A stretch of 64,000 nt of DNA, from contig NZ_JBANDL010000002.1 of the NCBI RefSeq assembly GCF_037027445.1, positions 4,250,001 to 4,314,000 on the forward strand. The letters are read 5' to 3'. This DNA comes from Lysobacter firmicutimachus. GTDB lineage: Bacteria > Pseudomonadota > Gammaproteobacteria > Xanthomonadales > Xanthomonadaceae. The notes beneath the pieces are model-generated. The model saw nothing but the letters and a program-made list of their open reading frames with translations, did no database searches and was not told where the DNA came from. The translations under genes and the position numbers were made by a program. Positions 16,411 to 27,511 of the stretch are shown one piece after another. Position 1 is the first letter of the stretch, and every line of letters starts with the position of its first letter.

Positions 16411-16989
16411 TCAGCCCACCGTCGGCGCCGGTTCCAGCGCTTCGATGATGCGGGTGAACACGTCGTCGAGCGAACCCACGCCGTCGACCACGGTCAGCCG
16501 GCCGTGCTGGCGGTAGTACTCGATCACCGGCGCGGTCACGTCGTCGTAGACCTTCAGGCGGGTGCGCACGGCGTCCGGGCTGTCGTCGGGGCGGCCCTGG
16601 GCGGCGGCGCGGCCGGCGATGCGGTCGACCAGCAGTTCGGTCGGCACCTCGAGCTGGACCGCGAAGTCCATCGGCTGGCCGATCTTCTTCAGCAGCACGT
16701 CCAGCGCATCGGCCTGGGCCAGGTTGCGCGGGTAGCCGTCGAGGATGAAGCCGCCGGCGGTATCGGGACGCGAGAAACGGTCCTCGAGCATGCCGAGCAG
16801 GATCTCGTCGCTGACCAGGTTGCCGGCGTCCATCACCGCCTTGGCCTCCAGGCCGAGCTTGGTGCCGGCCGCGACTTCGGCGCGCAGCAGGTCGCCGGTG
16901 GAAATATGCGGCACCTGCAGATGCTCCTTGAGCCGCGCAGCCTGAGTGCCCTTGCCGGAACCCGGCGCGCCCAGAAGTACCAATCGCAT
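16411..16989 (-). CDS. adk: Adenylate kinase, short form
   Basis: Adk catalyses AMP + ATP = 2 ADP in the cytoplasm. The 192-residue product starts MRLVLLGAPGSGKGTQA (P-loop at 8-15). It has ISTGDLLR, LVSDEILLGML, FILDGYPR and a short LID region (GRAAAQGRPDDSPDAVRTRL) without zinc ligands, as in other xanthomonad enzymes. Two ATGs compete, at 16995 and 16989. AGGAG is only 2 bases from the first but 8 from the second, so 16989 is preferred and gives the family N-terminus. Adk is divergent from pfp. Confidence 0.95.
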   Translation of the reverse strand: MRLVLLGAPGSGKGTQAARLKEHLQVPHISTGDLLRAEVAAGTKLGLEAKAVMDAGNLVSDEILLGMLEDRFSRPDTAGGFILDGYPRNLAQADALDVLLKKIGQPMDFAVQLEVPTELLVDRIAGRAAAQGRPDDSPDAVRTRLKVYDDVTAPVIEYYRQHGRLTVVDGVGSLDDVFTRIIEALEPAPTVG

Positions 16990-17167
16990 CAACATCGCTC
17001 CTAAGACACATGAAACCGCGCCCGGCGCGGCGCGCCGGACCAGGCCCGGGCCAGCCCCAGGCTGGCCTGCTCGCGGGGCGGCGCTACACTCGGAAGCTGC
17101 CGACCACCCGCCGGGCGAAAGATTGCGGCCAGCTTACCGCACTCCGGCGCAAATCTCTGGAATCCCC

Positions 17168-18424
17168 ATGCCCCAAGGAACCCTGCTGTACGCACAGTCC
17201 GGCGGCGTGACCGCCGTCATCAACGCCACCGCCGCGGCGGTCATCGAGACCGCCCGGGCCCGCAAGGTGAAGGTCCTGGCCGCCCGCAACGGCATCCTCG
17301 GCGCCCTGCGCGAGGAACTGATCGACACCTCCAAGGAGTCGGCGGCGGCGATCCGCGCCCTCGGCCATACCCCCGGCGGCGCCTTCGGCTCCTGCCGGCT
17401 CAAGCTCAAGTCGCTGGAGGCCGACCGGGCCCGCTACGAGCGCCTGCTGGCGGTGCTGCAGGCCCACGACGTGCGCTGGTTCCTCTACAACGGCGGCAAC
17501 GATTCGGCCGACACCGCGCTCAAGGTCTCGCGCCTGGCCGCCGAATTCGGCTATCCGCTGACCTGCGTGGGGGTGCCCAAGACGGTCGACAACGACCTGG
17601 CGGTGACCGACTGCTGCCCGGGCTTCGGCTCGGCCGCCAAGTACACCGCGGTCTCGGTGCGCGAGGCCGCGCTGGACGTGGCGGCGATGGCCGAGACCTC
17701 GACCAAGGTGTTCGTCTACGAGGCCATGGGCCGCCATGCCGGCTGGCTGGCCGCCGCCGCCGGCCTGGCCGGGGACGGCCCGGACGCCGCCCCGCACCTG
17801 ATCCTGTTCCCCGAGCGGCCGTTCGACGAGGCCGACTTCTTCGCCAAGGTGAAGGCCACGGTCGAGCGGGTCGGCTACTGCGTGGTGGTCGCCAGCGAGG
17901 GCATCCAGACCGCCGACGGACGCTTCGTCGCCGACGCCGGCGGCGGCAAGGACTCCTTCGGCCACACCCAGTTGGGCGGGGTCGCCTCGCACCTGGCCGG
18001 GCGGGTCAAGGACGCGTTGGGCTACAAGGTCCACTGGACCCTGCCCGACTACCTGCAGCGCTCGGCCCGCCACCTGGCCTCCAAGACCGATGTCGATCAG
18101 GCCCGCGCGGTCGGCAAGGCCGCGGTCGAGCTGGCGCTGAAGGGCCGCAATGCGGTGATGCCGGCGATCGTGCGCACCTCGCAGGCGCCGTACCGCTGGA
18201 AGATCGAGCCGGTCGCATTGGACAAGGTCGCCAACCACGAGAAGAAGATGCCGGCCGGTTTCGTCCGCAAGGACGGCTACGGCATCACCGCCGCCGCCCG
18301 CCGCTACCTGGAGCCGCTGATCCGCGGCGAGGCGCCGCCGCCGTACGGCCGCGACGGCCTGCCCAAGTACGTGACGCTGAAGAATGTCGCGGTGAAGCCC
18401 AAGCTGCCGCCTTACCAGGACTGA
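17168..18424 (+). CDS. pfp: Pyrophosphate-dependent 6-phosphofructokinase
   Basis: This 418-residue cytoplasmic enzyme interconverts fructose 6-phosphate and fructose 1,6-bisphosphate with PPi instead of ATP. The start is MPQGTLLYAQSGGVTAVINA. FLYNGGNDS (GGNDS, where ATP enzymes carry GGDGS) and GVPKTVDNDLAVTDCCPGFGSA follow; the PKTVDND motif, with Lys rather than Gly, marks the PPi-dependent type. MGRHAGWLAA binds fructose 6-phosphate. Xanthomonads commonly use such an enzyme. It is divergent from adk. Together with hppA and ppa nearby it concentrates PPi metabolism in this region. Confidence 0.94.
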   Translation: MPQGTLLYAQSGGVTAVINATAAAVIETARARKVKVLAARNGILGALREELIDTSKESAAAIRALGHTPGGAFGSCRLKLKSLEADRARYERLLAVLQAHDVRWFLYNGGNDSADTALKVSRLAAEFGYPLTCVGVPKTVDNDLAVTDCCPGFGSAAKYTAVSVREAALDVAAMAETSTKVFVYEAMGRHAGWLAAAAGLAGDGPDAAPHLILFPERPFDEADFFAKVKATVERVGYCVVVASEGIQTADGRFVADAGGGKDSFGHTQLGGVASHLAGRVKDALGYKVHWTLPDYLQRSARHLASKTDVDQARAVGKAAVELALKGRNAVMPAIVRTSQAPYRWKIEPVALDKVANHEKKMPAGFVRKDGYGITAAARRYLEPLIRGEAPPPYGRDGLPKYVTLKNVAVKPKLPPYQD

Positions 18425-18464
18425 GCGCCCCCAGCCCCTCCGTCGCCCCTCAGGAACCGTTCGA

Positions 18465-19463
18465 ATGGAATCCGGAACGTTCTGCCCGCGCTTGCCCTGG
18501 ACTGCCGCCCTCGCGCTGGCGCTGATCGCCGCCCCGGCCCTCGCCGGCGAGGGCTACGTGATCCACCGCGAAGGCGCCAAGCCCAAGCGCAGCCTGATCT
18601 ACGCCGACGCCGGCTCGGTCGAGCCGGCGCTGACGCTGGAAGAGCAGACCCAGCTGCTGTTCGAGCGCGGCCCCGACGCGGTCGAGGCCGCGCGTGCCGC
18701 GGCGCCGCGCGCGCTGCAACTGATCGAGGTGCGCGAGCACCGCGACGCCCCGGACAAGCTGATCCACGAGCTTCAGATCGACTGCGCGGCCGGCCGGGTG
18801 CGGGTGATCGCCGGCGAGGCCCACCTGCGCAACGACACCCGCCGGCCCCTGCCGGCCCGGGACTGGGCGCCCGCCTCCGCCGGCTGGCTGCAGCAGGCGC
18901 AGCGTTTCGCCTGCGAGCCCGCCGCGCGCGACGCCGCGCACGGCATGCAGGTCCTGTCGCAGCCGATCGGCCTGCTCGATGCGGTCGACCGGACTTGGGC
19001 CGAGCAATGGCCCGACGGCCGCCGCCCGCCCTACACCGGCGACCGCAGCGAGGCCGCGGTGCAGGCCCAGGAACAGAAGATCGACCAAGCCATCAGCCAG
19101 CTGTCCAGCAGCATGGAACAACTGCGCAGCAATCTGCAGGCGCAGGAGCGCGACGCGAGCGAGCAGGCCGCGCAGGCCGCGCGCCAGGCCGAGCGGCGCG
19201 CGCAGACGCCGGCGCCGGCCCTGGAGCAATGGATCGAGGCGCCGGTGCAGTTGCTGGTCGGCACCTGGGGCGAGCCCAAGGCCTATCGCGACGAGGCCGA
19301 CGCGCGTTGGCTGGACTACGTGATCGCCGCCGACGGCGGCGCGTCGTCCGCGCGCTGCTCGGTGCATTTCCTGGTCCGCGACGGCCGGGTGCGCGATTAC
19401 CAGACCGGCGGCTCCAGCGCCCATTGCCGGCAGGCGCAGCTGCCGCCGGGGCCGAGCCTGTGA
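18465..19463 (+). CDS. Secreted protein of unknown function with a coiled coil
   Basis: This 332-residue protein is not one I recognise. It has a signal peptide (residues 1-27, ending ALAGEG). Residues 28-160 are mixed alpha/beta with Cys in IDCAAG. About 195-250 is a Gln/Glu/Ala-rich predicted coiled coil (QAQEQKIDQAISQL...). A C-terminal domain has GTWGEPKAYRDE and ends in an SSAHCRQ segment, reminiscent of small periplasmic adapters whose last domain senses a ligand or metal. The stop overlaps the GTG start of the following AraC gene by two bases, so the two are cotranslated. Confidence 0.7.
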   Translation: MESGTFCPRLPWTAALALALIAAPALAGEGYVIHREGAKPKRSLIYADAGSVEPALTLEEQTQLLFERGPDAVEAARAAAPRALQLIEVREHRDAPDKLIHELQIDCAAGRVRVIAGEAHLRNDTRRPLPARDWAPASAGWLQQAQRFACEPAARDAAHGMQVLSQPIGLLDAVDRTWAEQWPDGRRPPYTGDRSEAAVQAQEQKIDQAISQLSSSMEQLRSNLQAQERDASEQAAQAARQAERRAQTPAPALEQWIEAPVQLLVGTWGEPKAYRDEADARWLDYVIAADGGASSARCSVHFLVRDGRVRDYQTGGSSAHCRQAQLPPGPSL

Positions 19464-20284
19464 AACCGCCGGCACCGACCGCGCCGGTGCCCGCGCCCTT
19501 GCGGCCCTGGGTGGCGCAGGTGTGGTCGTGCGCGCGTCCGCACCGGCCGGAGCCGGGCGCGCGCGAACACGGCCTGCCCAGCGGCGCGATGCATCTGGCG
19601 GTGCGCCTGGACGGTCCGCCCCTGCGCCTGTACGCCGACGCCGGCGACATGCGCGGCCGCGACTTCGGCCCAGCGATCGTGGCCGGCGTGCGCAGCGGCT
19701 ATTGCATCAAGGACCTGTCCCGGCCCGCGGCTTCGGTCGGCGCCGTACTGCGGCCCGGCGCGGCGCTGGCCTTGTTCGGCGTGTCGGCGGCCGAGCTGGC
19801 CGGCCAGCACGTCGATCTGCGCGAGCTGTGGGGCAGCCGGGCCGAGTCCCTGTACCAACAACTCGCCGCCTGCCCCGATCCGCAGCGCCGCCAGGCGCTG
19901 TTCGAACGCTTCCTGCTCCGACGCCTGCGCGGGGCGCGCGGCCTCGATCCGCAGATCGCCCTGGCCGCGCGCACCCTGCAGCGCGAACCGGCAGCGGTGG
20001 CGGCGATGGCGGCCGGCGCCGGACGCAGCCATCGCCATTTCATCGCCGCTTTCCGCGACGCCACCGGCCTGTCGCCGAAACGCTACGCGCGGGTGCAGCG
20101 CTTCCGCCGCCTGCTCGAACGCCTGAGCGCGCTGCCCGATCCGGACTGGGCCGGGCTGGCCCTGGATGCCGGCTATGCCGACCAATCGCATCTGATCCGG
20201 GAATTCGGCGAGTTCGCCGGAGTCAGCCCGGGGCGCTATGTCGCCGCCCGGGTGCGCTCGCCGCATCATCTGCCGATCGGCTGA
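19460..20284 (+). CDS. AraC-family transcriptional regulator
   Basis: This 274-residue cytoplasmic regulator starts with GTG at 19460, overlapping the previous stop codon as GTGA. The N-terminal half resembles the DUF6597-type sensor often fused to AraC domains. The C-terminal 100 residues carry the double helix-turn-helix: MAAGAGRSHRHFIAAFRDAT, GLSPKRYARVQRFRRLL, then LALDAGYADQSHLIREFGEFAGVSPGRY. Its effector is unknown. Translational coupling to the secreted protein and the VOC gene 110 bases downstream hint at a local small-molecule response, but no operator was identified. Confidence 0.85.
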   Translation: MKPPAPTAPVPAPLRPWVAQVWSCARPHRPEPGAREHGLPSGAMHLAVRLDGPPLRLYADAGDMRGRDFGPAIVAGVRSGYCIKDLSRPAASVGAVLRPGAALALFGVSAAELAGQHVDLRELWGSRAESLYQQLAACPDPQRRQALFERFLLRRLRGARGLDPQIALAARTLQREPAAVAAMAAGAGRSHRHFIAAFRDATGLSPKRYARVQRFRRLLERLSALPDPDWAGLALDAGYADQSHLIREFGEFAGVSPGRYVAARVRSPHHLPIG

Positions 20285-20394
20285 ACCGGCGCTCCGGAAA
20301 CGCCGCGGTCAATTTCGTCCAATCCGCCCGCCGCGCACGGCCCTAACCTGCGCCTACCGTCGATCCCCCGACTTTCCCGCCTCCGGAGCCCGCC

Positions 20395-20835
20395 ATGGCC
20401 GTGCACGAACTGTTCCCCTATCTGTGCGTCGCCGACGCACGCGCTGCGGTCGAGTTCTACTGCGGCGTGTTCGGCGCCACCGAGAAATTCCGCCTGGTCG
20501 AGCCCGGCGGGCGCGTGGGCCACGTCGAACTGGATTTCGCCGGCGCCACCTTGATGCTGTGCGAGGAGTTCCCCGAGATCGACGTGCGCCGGCCCGATCC
20601 TGCGCGCGGCCACAGCCACAGCCTGCACCTGCATGTCGACGACGCCGACGATGTGGTCGCGCGCGCCGTGGCCGCCGGCGCGCGGCTGGCGATGGCGCCG
20701 CGCGATCATTTCTACGGCGAACGCTCCGGCACCGTGATCGACCCGTTCGGCCATCGCTGGAACATCGGCCACAGCATCGAGCAGGTGACGCCGGAGGAAA
20801 TGCAGCGGCGCTATGAGGACGAGCCGGGTTGCTGA
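20395..20835 (+). CDS. VOC-superfamily protein (glyoxalase/PhnB-like)
   Basis: The 146-residue protein has two beta-alpha-beta-beta-beta modules: FPYLCVADARAAVEFYCGVFGA...GHVELDFAGATLMLCEE and HSLHLHVDDADDVVARAVAAGA...GERSGTVIDPFGHRWNIG. The second ends in the D-P-F-G-H-x-W motif typical of PhnB-like and glyoxalase-type members. The exact reaction is unknown; such proteins detoxify or rearrange small molecules, or bind antibiotics. It follows the AraC gene in the same direction with a 110-base gap, so joint transcription is possible. Confidence 0.85.
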   Translation: MAVHELFPYLCVADARAAVEFYCGVFGATEKFRLVEPGGRVGHVELDFAGATLMLCEEFPEIDVRRPDPARGHSHSLHLHVDDADDVVARAVAAGARLAMAPRDHFYGERSGTVIDPFGHRWNIGHSIEQVTPEEMQRRYEDEPGC

Positions 20836-21060
20836 ACCGTGCCGCGGCGGACGCCGGTCCGGCGTCCGTTCAGGCACACATCGCGTGCGAACGAACGATG
20901 ACAAGGTGTGCGCTGCGTCGGAGCTTCGGCGCATAAGCACATTCGTCCATCTCAAAAACCGTTGATTCGACCCGGCGATTGCGGCAATCTGCCGGCGCGC
21001 GCGTTCATGCGAATGATGGCGGGACGCACGGATGCCGTTTCGACTTACAAGGAGGCCTTC

Positions 21061-21864
21061 GTGAAAGGCAAGTTGCTGACGCTGTTCGCCCTGTTGCTTC
21101 CCTCCACCTCGGCCCTGGCCGGCCAGTGCGAGGACAACTTCACCAAAACCGGCAACCCGCTCAAGGGCACCGAGTATTCCACCACGCTGACCGTGCCCGG
21201 CCTGGGCGTGCCCAGCGCGATCGCGCAGATGCACAACATCGCGCTCGAAGACGGCATGAACATCATCGACGAGAACGCCGAGTCCGGCGCGATGTTGCTG
21301 GAAGTCTCGCCGAACGTGGCCCATCGCGGCCTGCAGGTGTACTTCACCGCTGCGCCGGGCGGTTTGACCAAGATGCTGCTCAAGACCCGCCGCGGCTCGC
21401 TGGCCAACGCGGACTCGATCAAGACCTCGATGTGCAAGATGCTGTACCAGCTCAAGCCCGGTAAGGCGCCGGCGACCAAGAGCGTGGGCGCCAAGCCGAT
21501 CACGATCTCGGCGATCAAGCTCGGCGACCAGGTCGGCCAGACGGTGAAGGACAACGCCGGCCTGATCGACGCCCGCTTCAAGGGCAAGACCTACCGCATC
21601 AGCGGCTACTTCGCCGGTTCCGAGCCGAGCAGCCGCGGCATGGAAGTGTTCTACGACATGACCCCGTCGCTGCTGCCGGGCTACGTGCAGAGCGAGTCGA
21701 CCAAGCTGTTCTACACCCGCATCATGTGCGTCATGGCCAAGGACCAGCGCGGCCATGCGCTGAGCCTGCGCGAAGGCGACAAGATCGATCTGACCGGCAC
21801 CTTCGCCGAGTACCAGAGCAATACCCGCACGGCGGTGATCAGCGACTGCCGGCCGTCCAAGTAA
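21061..21864 (+). CDS. Exported protein with OB-fold-like C-terminal half
   Basis: This 267-residue product begins at GTG, with a perfect AAGGAGG five bases upstream, which decides the start. Residues 1-20 are a signal peptide (LLTLFALLLPSTSALAG). The N-terminal half has two Cys, C23 and one in MCKMLYQ, and no family I recognise. The C-terminal half (ISAIKLGDQVGQTVKDNAGLIDARFKG...VISDCR) resembles the tRNA_anti-like OB fold, found in many lipoproteins and periplasmic proteins and not necessarily RNA-binding. It is monocistronic, with a strong terminator. Confidence 0.7.
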   Translation: MKGKLLTLFALLLPSTSALAGQCEDNFTKTGNPLKGTEYSTTLTVPGLGVPSAIAQMHNIALEDGMNIIDENAESGAMLLEVSPNVAHRGLQVYFTAAPGGLTKMLLKTRRGSLANADSIKTSMCKMLYQLKPGKAPATKSVGAKPITISAIKLGDQVGQTVKDNAGLIDARFKGKTYRISGYFAGSEPSSRGMEVFYDMTPSLLPGYVQSESTKLFYTRIMCVMAKDQRGHALSLREGDKIDLTGTFAEYQSNTRTAVISDCRPSK

Positions 21865-21887
21865 GCGGACGCCGCGACGAACGAGAC

Positions 21888-21914
21888 AGGGGCCGCATTC
21901 GCGGCCCCTTTCTT
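21888..21914 (+). terminator. Rho-independent terminator
   Basis: AGGGGCCGC and GCGGCCCCT form a perfect 9-bp stem with loop ATTC, followed by TTCTTTT. It ends the exported OB-fold protein gene. Confidence 0.88.
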
Positions 21915-21993
21915 TTGCGCGCATTCTTGCGCGAGGGTAGCGCGCGGTTTCTGCGCCGGACGCCGCGCGGCCGGGCCGCGCGCTCGGACGGGT

Positions 21994-22512
21994 TCAGGCG
22001 CCGCAGGCCTTGCCTTCCACGCTCATCGAGGCGGCGAACATCGGAATCGCGGCGAGCTGGGCGGCGCCGGCCTTCTGCTTCTCGTCCTGCAAGTACAGGC
22101 GCGAACGGCCCTGCGCGTCCAATCGCGGCGGCGCGGCCGCGGCCGGCTTGCGCCAGATCCGCAACACCGCCTGCTGCTGCGGGCAGGCCGCGTTCGGCAC
22201 CCGGATCAGATCGTTGAACGTCCAGCCCGCCTGTTCCGACGGCTGCGCCTTGGCCGCATCGACGAAACGCGCGCGCGGCTGGCAGGTCGGGCTGGTGCGC
22301 ACGACCGCGAACTTGTAGGGCTCGGCCGCCTGGCCGGTGAACAGGCCCTCGATGCGCGCGCAGGCCTCGGGGATCTGGCGCAGGGTGTGCACGCGCCCGG
22401 CCGCTTGCGCCGGTATCGGCGCGCGTTTGATTTCAGGGACCGGGTCGGCGGCGGCATGCGCGCCGCCGGCCAGGCCGGTGCATAGCAGGGAAGCGATCAG
22501 CACGCGTCGCAT
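21994..22512 (-). CDS. Exported hypothetical protein
   Basis: The 172-residue protein has a standard signal peptide (MRRVLIASLL...GAHAA, cleavage near 21) and a small mature domain with four Cys, in ACARIE, PTCQPR, AACPQQQ and near the C-terminus KACGA, which could form two disulfides. It includes a VRTSPTCQPRARF strand and a C-terminal Ala-rich helix. I do not recognise the family. It is transcribed toward the OB-fold gene and stands alone. Confidence 0.6.
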   Translation of the reverse strand: MRRVLIASLLCTGLAGGAHAAADPVPEIKRAPIPAQAAGRVHTLRQIPEACARIEGLFTGQAAEPYKFAVVRTSPTCQPRARFVDAAKAQPSEQAGWTFNDLIRVPNAACPQQQAVLRIWRKPAAAAPPRLDAQGRSRLYLQDEKQKAGAAQLAAIPMFAASMSVEGKACGA

Positions 22513-23022
22513 CGTCGGCTCCGTTCTGTTCAGGCCATTCGTTCAGGCCGGGGCAGACTGGCACGCAGCGGCTGAACCGGTCCCGGCCGCCCGGGCGCGC
22601 TCCGATCGGCAAGCGCCGCGCCCGGGCCTGGGCGGGCTGCGCGCGCACATGCCGCGAGACGTCCCGCCACGCGATCGTCCGCGCGCGCATCGGCGGATCG
22701 ATCCGCGCTTGTCCGGCACACCGGCGCGCTCGCCTGCGCAGCGCGCGCAGGCATCCGCGCAACGGCACGGCGGCGCAGCCGATCCGTGACTGGGGTCGCA
22801 GCCGCTCGCGTGCGCTCGGCGGCGCACCGCGCGCGGCGAGGTTTCGCCCTACCGGCCCCTATGCCATAGTCGCTACGACGCCGTGTCCGCAACACGGCGT
22901 CGCTGCAATGCAGCACCTGCAGCGCAACACGCGATCCGCGGAATCGCCCCACGCGCAGCCCGCGGCAAAACCGATCGACCTGTTGTCCCGTGATGTCCAC
23001 TTCTACGTTCGGGGAGGGGTTC
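22513..23022. other. Upstream region of hppA, no gene recognised
   Basis: About 500 bases separate the divergent exported-protein gene and hppA. The open frames have no recognisable features. A perfect 11-bp hairpin (22876-22902) lies 120 bases before the hppA start. A weak -10-like CATAGT is at 22865-22870. Confidence 0.5.
22876..22902 (+). promoter_or_regulatory. Hairpin in the probable hppA leader
   Basis: CGACGCCGTGT and ACACGGCGTCG are perfect complements around a 5-base loop, placed just after a -10-like CATAGT. It would fall near the 5' end of the hppA transcript. No T-run follows; a role in mRNA stability or protein binding is only a guess. Confidence 0.35.
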
Positions 23023-25545
<2,523 letters not shown>

Positions 25546-25561
25546 AGCGCACCCGAACCCG

Positions 25562-25595
25562 GACGACGACGGCGGCTGCGGCCGCCGTCGTCGTC
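25562..25595. terminator. Perfect 15-bp inverted repeat after hppA
   Basis: GACGACGACGGCGGC and GCCGCCGTCGTCGTC pair perfectly around TGCG, 16 bases past the hppA stop and before the convergent gene at 25667. There is no T-run. It probably ends or protects transcripts from both sides. Confidence 0.5.
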
Positions 25596-25666
25596 GATGC
25601 CGAGGAGAAACGCACGCAACGCGGGAGGCCGCCTTCGCTGCGATGTCGCGATCCGTTGCGCCCTGC

Positions 25667-26158
25667 TCAGCGCACCTCCAGCTCGTAGATGCGCGTGGCC
25701 GGGTCCGCCGGGTCCTGCGCCGGCTGATGGACGTCCAGGCGCACGTAGCGCGCCCAGGTCGGCGCGATGACATGGGTGCGCACCCCTTGCCGGTTGTCGC
25801 GCACCTGCACGACCTCGCGCCAGCGCTCGCCGTCGTCGGACAGCGAAAGCGCGTAGGCGCGGGTGTTCATCGCCGCCGGTTCGCCGCCGGCCGCGGCGTG
25901 CTTGAGCACGAACTCGCGCACCGGCCGCCGCGATTGCAGGTCCACCTGCAACCGGCCTGGCCGTTGCAAGGTGCAGAACTTGTGTTCGGTCTTGCTGCTG
26001 AGCCGGCCGTCGACGGCCTTGCCGGGCTCCTCGCCGGGCTTGCAGACCGGCGATCCGGTGGCCGGCCGGCCCAAGGCCAGGTTAGGCGCCGCCGGTGCGC
26101 AGGGTACGGCCGTGAGCGCAGCGCAGGCCACAATCCATGCTGCGGATGCGCGCCTCAT
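25667..26158 (-). CDS. Exported discoidin-like (F5/8 type C) small protein
   Basis: This 163-residue protein has a signal peptide (residues 1-23, ending CAPAAP) and a single domain resembling the F5/8 type C/galactose-binding fold: NLALGRPATGSPVCKPGEEPGKAVDG at its start, LQVDLQSRRPVREFVLKHA, YALSLSDDGERWREVVQVRDN, then TWARYVRLDVHQPA and IYELEVR at the end. Such domains bind glycans or membranes. The start ATGA overlaps the stop of the sterol desaturase gene, so the two are translationally coupled; this is the only functional link visible. Confidence 0.75.
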   Translation of the reverse strand: MRRASAAWIVACAALTAVPCAPAAPNLALGRPATGSPVCKPGEEPGKAVDGRLSSKTEHKFCTLQRPGRLQVDLQSRRPVREFVLKHAAAGGEPAAMNTRAYALSLSDDGERWREVVQVRDNRQGVRTHVIAPTWARYVRLDVHQPAQDPADPATRIYELEVR

Positions 26159-27150
26159 GCCGCCTCCTGCCGTTGCGCCAGCCAATCGCGCTTGCTTTCC
26201 AATGCCGTCTTGTAGCGGCCGTCGTGACTCCATCCTGGCGGCATCAACAGATAGCGCAGCTTGTTGCCCAGGCCGGGCGCGGCGATCACGTCGCGCGCCA
26301 ACGCGACGAACTCGCCGAGGTAGGCGTCGAGAAAACTGCCGGGCCACATCGGCCGGGTGATGCCGTACTCGATGCTTATGTCCTCGCGCTGCGGCTGGTA
26401 GGTGCCGAATGCGCGATCCCAGATATTGAGCAGGTTGCAGAAGTTGGTATCCATGTACAGCGGATTGCGCGCATGGTGCACGCGATGGTGCGCCGGGGTG
26501 AGGACCCAGCGGTGCAGCCGGCCCAGCCGCCCATCGCGCAACGCGTGTTCGCCCAGGTGGATGAACTGCCCCCAGAATCCGTCGATGAACATGATCAGCA
26601 ACAGCAGCGGCGGGCTGACCCCGGCCAGGATGCAGATCGTGGTGCGCACGATGTCGGCGTACGGCGCCTCCAGGAACAGGTGGGCGTAGTTGACCGACAG
26701 GTTCATCGCGGTCGGGGCGTGATGGGTCGAGTGCAGGCACCACAACAGCCGCACCTTGTGCGCGAGGTAGTGGTAGACGAAGTGGGCGAACTCCCACACC
26801 ACATAGCCGTAGATCAGGCCGTACCAGCTCGGCTCCGCCTGGAACGGCGCGTACGGCTGGAACAGCGCGATGCACGCGGCGACCATGCCGAAACTCAGCA
26901 GCGCGCCGATCAGCCGGTTGGCGACCAGGGTCAGGAACGGGACCCGGTAGTCTTCGAGCTTGAACCTGCGCTGGACCAGCGCCCGCGCCAGCTCGTAGAC
27001 CAGCAGAAACGGGATCACCGGGTACAGCAGCGCCTTGGCGCCTTCGGCGCTGAGCAGGGCGCGGTAGCCGTCGGCGGCCACCAGCTCCAGCAACGCCCCC
27101 AGGCCGAAGAAGCCGATCACCTCATGCAGCGCCTGCGCTCCCCAGTCCAT
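26155..27150 (-). CDS. Sterol desaturase/fatty acid hydroxylase family protein
   Basis: This 331-residue integral membrane di-iron oxygenase has four to six hydrophobic segments and the His clusters of the family: HFVYHYLAHK, HSTHHAPTAMN, and HRVHHARNPLYMDTN. It uses O2 to hydroxylate or desaturate a lipid; the substrate in this organism is unknown, and hopanoids, sterols or fatty acids are all possible. The first gene of a two-gene operon with the discoidin-like protein, it has a near-perfect 22-bp palindrome 10-30 bases upstream of the start, likely an operator. Confidence 0.88.
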   Translation of the reverse strand: MDWGAQALHEVIGFFGLGALLELVAADGYRALLSAEGAKALLYPVIPFLLVYELARALVQRRFKLEDYRVPFLTLVANRLIGALLSFGMVAACIALFQPYAPFQAEPSWYGLIYGYVVWEFAHFVYHYLAHKVRLLWCLHSTHHAPTAMNLSVNYAHLFLEAPYADIVRTTICILAGVSPPLLLLIMFIDGFWGQFIHLGEHALRDGRLGRLHRWVLTPAHHRVHHARNPLYMDTNFCNLLNIWDRAFGTYQPQREDISIEYGITRPMWPGSFLDAYLGEFVALARDVIAAPGLGNKLRYLLMPPGWSHDGRYKTALESKRDWLAQRQEAA

Positions 27151-27160
27151 TCCGCCCCCC

Positions 27161-27182
27161 GGATTTAGATCGATCTATATCC
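27161..27182 (-). promoter_or_regulatory. 22-bp near-perfect palindrome, probable operator
   Basis: The element has half-sites GGATtTAGATC and GATCTAtATCC, with one mismatched pair out of eleven and a perfect TAGATCGATCTA core (27166-27177). It is AT-rich in GC-rich surroundings and lies 10 bases upstream of the sterol desaturase start. TetR- or MarR-type dimers bind such sites, but no regulator gene is adjacent, so the binding protein is unknown. Confidence 0.5.
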
Positions 27183-27511
27183 GTATAGCCACGACCCCGG
27201 CCGAGCTCAAGCGCAGCCCGGGGCCGGCCGTTTCGGAACCTTGGACGGGCGCTTGGCGCTTATTGGCGGCCCGACCGGACCGAGGCCGGCGAGCCCCTCG
27301 GACCGGTTCGCCGGGGCGCCGTTCGGCGCCGAAGGCGGCTGCTTCGCGGTAGTTCGACACTTCCGCGCGAAGTGGGCGTCGCGGCGGGCGGCCCTGCCGA
27401 CTCCGAGCCCCCTGCTGCATCGCAACACCCGGCCGCGTAGAATGCCCCACCCTTTCTTTTCATCGCCGTGCCCGCCGCCCCCGCCGCGGGCCCGCCAGGA
27501 GTCGGAGCATC
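27183..27511. other. Intergenic region between the desaturase and ppa
   Basis: I see no gene in this region. On the plus strand TAGAAT (27438-27443) is a plausible -10 for ppa, about 70 bases before its start, without a convincing -35. On the minus strand the operator-like palindrome marks the desaturase promoter. Confidence 0.45.
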
